In this document: positions 7,187-11,879 of the stretch, one piece after another
Layout: each line of letters starts with the position of its first letter
How positions within the stretch are numbered: the stretch's first letter is position 1
Assembly: GCA_050256015.1 (NCBI GenBank)
Contig: JBFWIL010000066.1
Span: 1 to 11,879, forward strand
Length of the DNA: 11,879 bases
Direction: 5' to 3'
From: JBFWIL01 sp050256015
GTDB taxonomy: Bacteria; Bacteroidota; Bacteroidia; Bacteroidales; Prolixibacteraceae
Program-made: the position numbers and the translations under genes
Notes under the pieces: model-generated
What the model was told of the DNA's origin: nothing
What the model saw: the letters and a program-made list of their open reading frames with translations, nothing else
Database searches by the model: none

Positions 7187-8025
7187 GTCGCCATGGGTTT
7201 GTAATACACATTCATACTTTCGATTTTCCCGGCTATGTTTGTGTTGTTGACCAGCAGTCCGGCATACTGATAGCCTGAACGGATAAAGGTTTTGTTCATG
7301 CCCGGGGAGTTTAGCCGGGCAATGGTATATGCGGTTTTAATGCCAATTTGTGCCATTTCCTTTTCCATCTGCCGGAGCAGAAACCAGGCCAGGCCCTCTC
7401 CCCTGCATTCGGGCAATACGGCAAAGTCGGTCATCTCTGCATTTTTTGCCGTACGGTCCAGTTCTGCTGAAGAAAGACCGATGAGCCGGCTTTCTTTTTT
7501 AACGCCGAAATAGATCACCGAACCTTTTCGCATGGTTTCCAGGAGGTAGGCGGGATCCTGGATCGGGAAAGGGTAGGAGGCAAAAACCTGCCGGTAAATG
7601 CCGGTCATTTCTTCGGCATGTGTTTTGTTCAGCATGCTGATGCTATAACCCGGATCCAGTTTCCGGCTTTCCCGGTTCTTTGCAACCGGCGGAGAAAGCT
7701 GTCCGAAAAAACCGTTCAGCTTATCTTTGGGTTTGGATTCCCTGGAACTGCTGAAGTATTTGGCCATGAAAAACACATCTTCCTCTCCGTTATAGAAGCC
7801 GGGGATACTAGCTTCCATCTGGTAATCTCCGGTCAGAAAAAGCGGTTGGGCCCGGGCCGGGACCTTTGCAATAATCTTGGAATATCCTTTCCGGCCTGCC
7901 AGGCGGTCAAGTTTTTCAATGATGTTATCCTGGTCTTCCCAGCTGAATTTCATCAGGTAAATCCGGTTACTGGCTTCTCCGTGATGAATTACTGAATGTC
8001 CCAGTCTCTCAATGGAATCGTTCAT
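7183..8025 (-). CDS. ablB: Beta-lysine N6-acetyltransferase
   Basis: AblB transfers an acetyl group from acetyl-CoA to the epsilon-amino group of beta-lysine, giving N-epsilon-acetyl-beta-lysine, an osmolyte known from methanogens and from the Bacillus YodP homologue. The 280-residue product matches the two-part architecture of this family. The family-specific N-terminal region includes SIPGFYNGEEDVFFMAKY at about 73-90. A C-terminal GNAT domain from about 125 has the acetyl-CoA motif CRGEGLA (R208, G209, G211) after EMTDFAVLPE, and the closing NNTNIAGKIESMNVYYKP. It lies 149 nt downstream of kamA, whose product supplies the substrate. No -7 element is evident in that gap, so it probably relies on read-through from the kamA promoter. 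Its stop overlaps the next small gene by 4 nt. Confidence 0.92.
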   Translation of the reverse strand: MNDSIERLGHSVIHHGEASNRIYLMKFSWEDQDNIIEKLDRLAGRKGYSKIIAKVPARAQPLFLTGDYQMEASIPGFYNGEEDVFFMAKYFSSSRESKPKDKLNGFFGQLSPPVAKNRESRKLDPGYSISMLNKTHAEEMTGIYRQVFASYPFPIQDPAYLLETMRKGSVIYFGVKKESRLIGLSSAELDRTAKNAEMTDFAVLPECRGEGLAWFLLRQMEKEMAQIGIKTAYTIARLNSPGMNKTFIRSGYQYAGLLVNNTNIAGKIESMNVYYKPMAT

Positions 8026-8174
8026 AGTATTTTTCTTTTAGCCCTCTGTGATTACGCGGGGTACCTGAATTCGGTTTGTTGTATGAGCCGTTTTCTGTGT
8101 TCCGGTCTCGGAACGTGTTGGCGCCTGCACCTTTCAGTGAGACTGCGTGCCTTTGCCGCATCCGCTTGCCGGGT
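8026..8174 (-). other. Non-coding gap between kamA and ablB with a short hairpin
   Basis: This 149-nt gap is more GC-rich than the other intergenic stretches. It contains a perfect 6-bp stem GTTCCG/CGGAAC at 8099-8114 with a 4-nt loop. No T-run follows on either strand, so it is not a standard terminator. A GTCTC upstream on the minus strand could instead pair with the GAGAC that forms the loop side of this stem, allowing an alternative fold. I could not match it to a known riboswitch, and no credible ORF is seen. Confidence 0.35.
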
Positions 8175-9530
8175 TCAGGCTTCCGAGGCTTCCGGCTGGG
8201 GTTTCTTTTCGGTCTCATCGGTTTCCTCCCTGCGGTGATACCGTTCGTTGTCTTCGGGAATGAGTGAGATGGAATCGTTCGAATCGGCCAGGAGTTTTTC
8301 TATGCCCAACGACTGTATCTCGTCACTTTCTTCCAGGTTCAGCTCCAGCGCGCAATGCTCACAGTCTCTGTCGCAAAACTTATTCTCATAATGATCGGGC
8401 TCTTTGTAGGTGGTGATCACCCCTTCGTAATTGCGAAGCACCACCTTGTTGGTTGACCAGGAGAGGATATAGTTGGGCATGATCGGTATCTTGCCTCCTC
8501 CTCCGGGAGCGTCAATAACATAGGTGGGTACGGCAAAGCCGCTGGTGTGGCCGATAAGGCTTTCCATGATCTCGATGCCTTTTCCCACAGGGGTGCGGAA
8601 ATGGGAAAGCCCTTCCGAAAGGTCACACTGGTAAATGTAATACGGCCGGACCCGGTTTTGAACCAACTTATGCACGAGCCGTTTAATGATGCGCGGGCAG
8701 TCGTTCACATTGGCCAGCAGAACCGTCTGGTTTCCCAGCGGGAAGCCGGCGTCTGCCAGCTTTTTAAGGGCCTCCCGGGCCGAGCTGGTCAGTTCTCTCG
8801 GGTGATTGAAATGAGTGTTGATCCAGAGCGGCTGGTATTTTTTGAGCATGTTGACCAGTTCGTCGGTGACGCGGTAGGGCAGAACCACCGGAATTCTTGT
8901 GCCGATCCGTACCACTTCCACGTGGGGAATGGAGGTTACCTTTTCCAGCAGCCAGTCGAGCAAATTATCGGGCAGCATAAAGGGATCTCCTCCGGACAGC
9001 AGTACATCGCGTACATGAGGCGTGTTACGGATGTAGTCTATTCCTTTTTGAAGCTGCTGCTTGTTCGGAATATGGCTGGCATCCCCCACTTTGCGCTTGC
9101 GGGTACAGTGCCGGCAATACATGGCGCAAATGTTACTCACATGAAAGAGAACCCGGTCAGGATACCGGTGGGTAATTCCTTCCACCGGACTGTCATTTTC
9201 CTCCGACAGGGGGTCTTCCAGTTCGTTGGGCAGTACGGTGAGTTCGCTTACATTGGCAAAGGCCTGTTTGAAAACAGGGTCCTGCCGGTAATTGACTTTG
9301 GAGATCAGTGACAGATAATAGGGGGTGACGGACAGGGGAAATTTGTTTACCGTTTCTTCGAGCTGTTTGCGTTCTTCATTCGAAAACCGGATTCCGGTAA
9401 GGTGTTCAAAGGTCTCGATGGATGTAATGGCGTGTTTTAATTGCCATTTCCAGTCTTTCCAGTTCGAAAGTGTACTGTTTGTATTGATCTTGTTTGCTAT
9501 GTCTTTTTGTATGCCGTTAAAGATGTCCAT
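8175..9530 (-). CDS. kamA: L-lysine 2,3-aminomutase
   Basis: This radical-SAM, PLP-dependent enzyme converts L-lysine to L-beta-lysine (ablA in the osmolyte pathway). The 451-residue product carries the cluster motif CAMYCRHC with C135, C139 and C142, the carboxylate-binding R144, D303 in YQCDLSEG and D340, which match the epsilon-amino-binding aspartates of the clostridial enzyme, and the PLP lysine K347 in APGGGGK. C278 plus C386, C390 and C393 correspond to the structural zinc site. The presence of this C-terminal part and the length distinguish it from shorter EpmB proteins, which modify EF-P. The last 35 residues are acidic and look disordered. It has its own promoter and is followed by ablB. 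The adjacency to ablB favours acetyl-beta-lysine synthesis over lysine fermentation, as no kamD/kamE or kdd is present. Confidence 0.95.
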   Translation of the reverse strand: MDIFNGIQKDIANKINTNSTLSNWKDWKWQLKHAITSIETFEHLTGIRFSNEERKQLEETVNKFPLSVTPYYLSLISKVNYRQDPVFKQAFANVSELTVLPNELEDPLSEENDSPVEGITHRYPDRVLFHVSNICAMYCRHCTRKRKVGDASHIPNKQQLQKGIDYIRNTPHVRDVLLSGGDPFMLPDNLLDWLLEKVTSIPHVEVVRIGTRIPVVLPYRVTDELVNMLKKYQPLWINTHFNHPRELTSSAREALKKLADAGFPLGNQTVLLANVNDCPRIIKRLVHKLVQNRVRPYYIYQCDLSEGLSHFRTPVGKGIEIMESLIGHTSGFAVPTYVIDAPGGGGKIPIMPNYILSWSTNKVVLRNYEGVITTYKEPDHYENKFCDRDCEHCALELNLEESDEIQSLGIEKLLADSNDSISLIPEDNERYHRREETDETEKKPQPEASEA

Positions 9531-9557
9531 GCAATTTTGAATTGGTTTCTATGCGAA

Positions 9558-9588
9558 CAAAATTAACAAATTTTAGGCGTTCTGCAAA
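9558..9588 (-). promoter_or_regulatory. Bacteroidota-type promoter for kamA
   Basis: On the minus strand TTTG (9588-9585) is followed after 19 nt by TAATTTTG (9565-9558), an exact match to the -33/-7 consensus. The predicted start near 9552 gives a leader of about 22 nt before the kamA ATG at 9530. Confidence 0.78.
9559..9574. promoter_or_regulatory. Candidate operator overlapping the kamA -7 element
   Basis: AAAATT-AACA-AATTTT is a perfect 6-4-6 inverted repeat of 16 bp, a size and AT-rich type common for MarR-family operators. It covers the -7 element and the upstream spacer, so a bound protein would block polymerase. The MarR gene immediately upstream is the obvious candidate; binding is inferred only. 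Confidence 0.35.
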
Positions 9589-9624
9589 ATCGCATAGCGT
9601 TATAATAAAGGAATACTTGTTTTA

Positions 9625-9657
9625 TTTGATTGAAAAAGAGTTTGTTGTGTAATTTTG
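9625..9657 (+). promoter_or_regulatory. Candidate promoter antisense to marR
   Basis: On the plus strand TTTG (9625-9628) is followed after 21 nt by TAATTTTG (9650-9657), a good Bacteroidota match. Any transcript would start near 9663 and run into the MarR gene from its 3' end, where no plus-strand gene is credible. The gap is AT-rich, so a chance match is possible. Confidence 0.35.
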
Positions 9658-9666
9658 AACAAAAAG

Positions 9667-9716
9667 TTTGTATGTTAGTATCCGACGCAGGGTTCAGAAA
9701 TAAGTTTACATACGAA
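9667..9716 (-). terminator. Weak hairpin downstream of marR
   Basis: On the minus strand TTCGTATGT (9716-9708) can pair with ACATACAAA (9675-9667) across a 32-nt loop, with one G-T-type position, and CTTTTTG follows. The stem is AT-rich and the loop large, so this is at best a poor terminator for marR, and read-through into kamA is possible. Confidence 0.25.
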
Positions 9717-9726
9717 TTATATGCAA

Positions 9727-10221
9727 TTATTCCTGAAGTACATTTTCCTGTTCCAGATTGTCTTCCAGAGTGATCAGAGGGAAAGCTTCCACATCCTGAA
9801 TGTCAAGCAGCCCGATCAGAAAGTTCAGCGTTTCTTCAATTTGCCTGATTTTTTTTTGCTCGAGTTTTTTAAGTTTTTTATCCAGCTGTTCGTGCAGCAG
9901 GGGAGGGATATGTTCCAGCAGTTTGCTTCCCCTGGAGGTCAGAATTATATTTACGACCCGTTTGTCGCCTGTACGGGGCAGACGGGCAATCAGGTTTTTG
10001 ATTTCCAGCCGGTTGACAATGCCGCTTACCGTACTTGGATTAAGGTTCATAAATTTGCGGATCGCTCCCTGGGTGGACTGAAATCCGGGAGACTGGCTCA
10101 GGTAATTGAGACAAAGTACCTGCGGAATGCTTACTCCGTACTCTTTTTGTATCTTTTTGGATTCCATATCAATGGATCTGACGATTTTTCGGATCCGAAT
10201 CAGTATCTCTGTAGTGTCCAT
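9727..10221 (-). CDS. MarR-family transcriptional regulator
   Basis: The 164-residue product has the MarR layout. N-terminal and C-terminal helices, the latter strongly charged (about 103-140), would form the dimer interface. A winged helix lies between them, with helix-turn-helix at about 49-72 (STQGAIRKFMNLNPSTVSGIVNRLE) and a wing containing RTGDKRVVNIILTSRG at about 83-98, which includes the conserved Asp-Arg. An acidic tail ends the protein. The ATG at 10221 is chosen over upstream ATGs because it begins the first dimerisation helix and lies about 28 nt downstream of a -7 element. It is transcribed toward kamA, 196 nt ahead of it. MarR proteins often act on neighbouring genes, and some control compatible-solute genes (EctR, CosR types), so the kamA operon is a plausible target. 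The ligand is unknown. Confidence 0.9.
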   Translation of the reverse strand: MDTTEILIRIRKIVRSIDMESKKIQKEYGVSIPQVLCLNYLSQSPGFQSTQGAIRKFMNLNPSTVSGIVNRLEIKNLIARLPRTGDKRVVNIILTSRGSKLLEHIPPLLHEQLDKKLKKLEQKKIRQIEETLNFLIGLLDIQDVEAFPLITLEDNLEQENVLQE

Positions 10222-10248
10222 AGAAAAGCAGTTATCATTGTCTGCCTG

Positions 10249-10256
10249 CAAAAATA
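10249..10256 (-). promoter_or_regulatory. Bacteroidota -7 element for marR
   Basis: TATTTTTG on the minus strand matches TAnnTTTG and ends 27 nt before the marR ATG at 10221. The expected -33 region reads as an A/G-rich run rather than TTTG, so only the -7 half is supported. Confidence 0.45.
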
Positions 10257-10324
10257 GCAGAAATATGGTGTGTTGCCTTTTTTTTTTAACCTCTGATTCG
10301 AACGGGAAAGTAATGCAGTATGGC

Positions 10325-10345
10325 AACATGCATGTTTAACATGTT
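10325..10345. repeat. Two adjacent palindromes between marR and the sigma gene
   Basis: AACATGCATGTT (10325-10336) is a perfect 12-bp palindrome. One base later AACATGTT (10338-10345) is a perfect 8-bp palindrome sharing the same half-site. They lie in the 184-nt divergent region between marR and the ECF sigma gene, upstream of both starts, and resemble a tandem operator. Which regulator binds is unknown. The rest of the region holds the marR -7 element, a run of ten T at about 10278-10287 and a weak TACTTTTA at 10369-10376 before the sigma gene. Confidence 0.4.
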
Positions 10346-10405
10346 CTTATGTTTTGAAAACTTTTTAATACTTTTAGCGTAAATTTTAAACTTCCGGATC
10401 TGTTT

Positions 10406-11044
10406 ATGGCGAATAAACCGGAACATATGCCGACGGATCATGATTTATGGCAAAAACTTAAGACAGGCGATAAGTCCTGCTTTAATCTGGTATTCCGGAA
10501 ATATTTTTCCGAATTATATTATTACGGGCTCAGGATTGTGCCGGATGAAGAACTGGTAAGGGAATGTATTCAGGAAGTATTTATCCGGATCTGGGAAACC
10601 CGGAGTCGTTTGGCTGAAGTCGTCAATGTGAAAGCTTATTTGATCGTGTGCCTGAGAAGAATGATTCTTGCGGGAAAGAAAAATGTTGATAAGCAGATGG
10701 CCGTACGGTTGGGAACCATGGATTCTTCGGCATTTTTTTTCGATCTGAATGAATTTGAAAGGCATGAAGAAATTTCCGATGAAGTTAAAACAATTCTGCT
10801 TCATGCCGTAAATGCTCTTACCGTAAAGCAGCGGGAGCTGATTGTGCTGTTTTTTTATCATGGCCTGTCTTATGAGGAAATAGCAAAAGTGACCGGAATT
10901 ACCGTGCCCGCTGTCCGGAATCTGATGTGCCGAAGCCTGAGTAGCCTGCGGGAAAAACTTGATGGGAAATCCGCGGAATGGATTAGCAATCAGTTTTTTA
11001 TGCTTTTTTCGTCGGTAAAATCAAAAAAAAATCCTGAAGTGTGA
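10406..11044 (+). CDS. RNA polymerase ECF-family sigma factor
   Basis: This 212-residue protein contains the two domains of an extracytoplasmic-function sigma factor. Region 2 covers about residues 25-90 (FNLVFRKYFSELYYYGLRI through ECIQEVFIRIWE), which contacts core polymerase and the -10 element. Region 4 covers about 130-185, with LTVKQRELIVLFFYHGLSYEEIA and the recognition helix near TVPAVRNLMCRSL. A tail of about 27 residues extends past region 4 and ends in a Lys-rich stretch encoded by a run of nine A. The following gene encodes a FecR anti-sigma factor, so the pair is of the FecI/FecR type. In this phylum it is usually triggered through a TonB-dependent outer-membrane SusC-like receptor and drives uptake genes for a glycan or iron source. 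The receptor genes are not in the window. Confidence 0.93.
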   Translation: MANKPEHMPTDHDLWQKLKTGDKSCFNLVFRKYFSELYYYGLRIVPDEELVRECIQEVFIRIWETRSRLAEVVNVKAYLIVCLRRMILAGKKNVDKQMAVRLGTMDSSAFFFDLNEFERHEEISDEVKTILLHAVNALTVKQRELIVLFFYHGLSYEEIAKVTGITVPAVRNLMCRSLSSLREKLDGKSAEWISNQFFMLFSSVKSKKNPEV

Positions 11045-11097
11045 TGATGTTTTTGGTGCTTTTTTCTCTATAAGGGTATCGTTAGCTGATCAGGCCC

Positions 11098-11879
11098 ATG
11101 AAAAGTACCGAGGAATTGTTGAATTTATTGTCCGACAAGGAATTTATAAAAAAACTGCTGGCTTGTAATTCATTAACCGGCCGGGGAAAAGCGTCTTTCT
11201 TCCATGCGTATATGCTTTCGAAGGAGGAGGCGGAAATTATACGTAAGCTCTGGGCCGGACTTGATTTCCGTCGTGGAGAGCTTCCTGCGGCGGTTATTGA
11301 AAGTGCGTTGAATGAGACGGTGTGGAAACTCGCTGAAAGAAACAGCCTGCCTGCAGAAAGAACCCTGCTGCAAAAAATGTATGACCGGTTTGCCCGGGTG
11401 GCGGCTTTGTTGCTGATTCCTCTACTGATTTATGCGGTTTACGGACGTTTTTTTTCCTTCGGTCCGGATTGGGAGGGTGACGAAGACCGCTTGATAACCG
11501 TATGTTCCCAGCCCGGTACGGTGACCAACCTGGTGTTGCCCGATGGAAGCCGGGTCTGGCTGAATTCCGGGAGCAGTCTGTCTTATCCCTCTGAATTCCA
11601 AGGTAAGACAAGGGAAGTAAGCCTCAGCGGGGAAGCTTATTTTGAAGTTGAGAGAAACAGCCGGGTGCCGCTGGTGGTAACCGCAGGGGGGATGTTTGTT
11701 CATGTATACGGTACAACATTTAATGTCTGTGCTTTTCCTGTTGAATCATCGGGTAAGGTTACCCTGGTTGAAGGAGCCGTGTCGCTGACATCCGGGGCAG
11801 GCAAATTTGACGGGAAGAATGAATATTTCATGAGTCCCGGGCAGACCGTGGTTTTTGAAAAGACATGCCGGACCCTGCA
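11098..11879 (+). CDS. FecR-family anti-sigma factor, 5' part
   Basis: The frame is open to the window end, showing 260 residues of a protein normally about 310-340 long. The N-terminal cytoplasmic part (about 1-98) would bind the sigma factor. It is helical and contains a Trp at residue 52 and another at 76. A single transmembrane helix follows at about 100-119 (VAALLLIPLLIYAVYG). The periplasmic FecR domain begins near 137 and shows LPDGSRVWLNSGSSLSYPSEF-like sequence at 147-167, EVSLSGEAYFEV at 173-184, VYGTTFNVCAF at 203-213 and VTLVEGAVSL at 221-230, all family hallmarks. It lies 53 nt after the sigma gene and is likely cotranscribed with it. The signal would come from an outer-membrane receptor encoded further right. 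Confidence 0.92.
   Translation, partial: MKSTEELLNLLSDKEFIKKLLACNSLTGRGKASFFHAYMLSKEEAEIIRKLWAGLDFRRGELPAAVIESALNETVWKLAERNSLPAERTLLQKMYDRFARVAALLLIPLLIYAVYGRFFSFGPDWEGDEDRLITVCSQPGTVTNLVLPDGSRVWLNSGSSLSYPSEFQGKTREVSLSGEAYFEVERNSRVPLVVTAGGMFVHVYGTTFNVCAFPVESSGKVTLVEGAVSLTSGAGKFDGKNEYFMSPGQTVVFEKTCRTL

Larger units (their letters stand above)
9549..9597. repeat. 8-bp inverted repeat flanking the kamA promoter
   Basis: CTATGCGA (9549-9556) and TCGCATAG (9590-9597) are perfect inverted copies separated by 33 nt. The -33 and -7 elements of the kamA promoter lie exactly between them. The half-sites start 41 bp apart, close to four helical turns. They could be paired operator half-sites; an 8-bp match in an AT-rich gap could also arise by chance. 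Confidence 0.45.

Noticed and set aside
8009..8218. Minus-strand 69-codon ORF across the kamA-ablB gap
   Set aside because: It overlaps the ends of both genes in another frame and is dominated by Arg, Lys and Pro with no domain; kamA and ablB both end and begin normally.
8547..9311. Plus-strand 254-codon ORF inside kamA
   Set aside because: It lies entirely antisense to kamA, whose catalytic motifs are all intact, and its composition (His, Phe and Gln rich) is typical of antisense shadows.
9721..10257. Plus-strand 178-codon ORF, downstream of the candidate antisense promoter
   Set aside because: It mirrors the well-supported MarR gene, is very rich in Phe and Gln and shows no recognisable domain; it is most likely a shadow.
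11022..11031. Run of nine A near the sigma gene end as a programmed slippage site
   Set aside because: Slippage in either direction only changes a few tail residues or opens a frame without domain similarity, and it does not create a sigma-FecR fusion.

Overview
The window looks like chromosomal DNA of a member of the Bacteroidota, probably Bacteroidales or a close relative. Several gene starts are preceded by the -7 element typical of that phylum (TAnnTTTG), two of them with a -33 TTTG 19-20 nt further upstream. Leaders are A-rich rather than Shine-Dalgarno-like. The gene content also fits: a DUF3108 protein, a LytTR response regulator and an ECF sigma/FecR pair. The assignment rests on these signals only, with no database comparison.

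Left part (1-4312), mainly translation: the 3' end of a cvpA-like gene, then tyrS (tyrosyl-tRNA synthetase) with its own promoter. A hairpin terminator separates tyrS from the convergent efp (elongation factor P). Upstream of efp on the minus strand lie a secreted DUF3108 protein and tsaB (t6A tRNA modification). Middle (4465-5217): a response regulator with REC and LytTR domains and no kinase beside it, divergent from tsaB.

Right-centre (5321-9530), the most distinctive part: a minus-strand set reading kamA/ablA (lysine 2,3-aminomutase), ablB (beta-lysine N-acetyltransferase), a 76-residue four-cysteine protein, a 72-residue winged-helix protein and a sodium:solute symporter. The last four are chained by start/stop overlaps of 4, 14 and 1 nt. 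AblA and AblB together make N-epsilon-acetyl-beta-lysine, a compatible solute, so this reads as an osmoadaptation or lysine-derivative locus with a transporter and two small partner proteins whose roles I cannot name. The kamA promoter is framed by an 8-bp inverted repeat. A MarR-family gene lies just upstream on the same strand and is the natural candidate regulator.

Right end (10406-11879): an ECF sigma factor and the first 260 codons of a FecR anti-sigma factor. In this phylum such pairs usually control an outer-membrane SusC/SusD uptake system, which would lie beyond the window.

No gene-free stretch exceeds 300 nt. I saw no tRNA, rRNA, insertion sequence, CRISPR array or prophage signature. 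Several of the longest alternative-frame ORFs overlap well-supported genes and were discarded.
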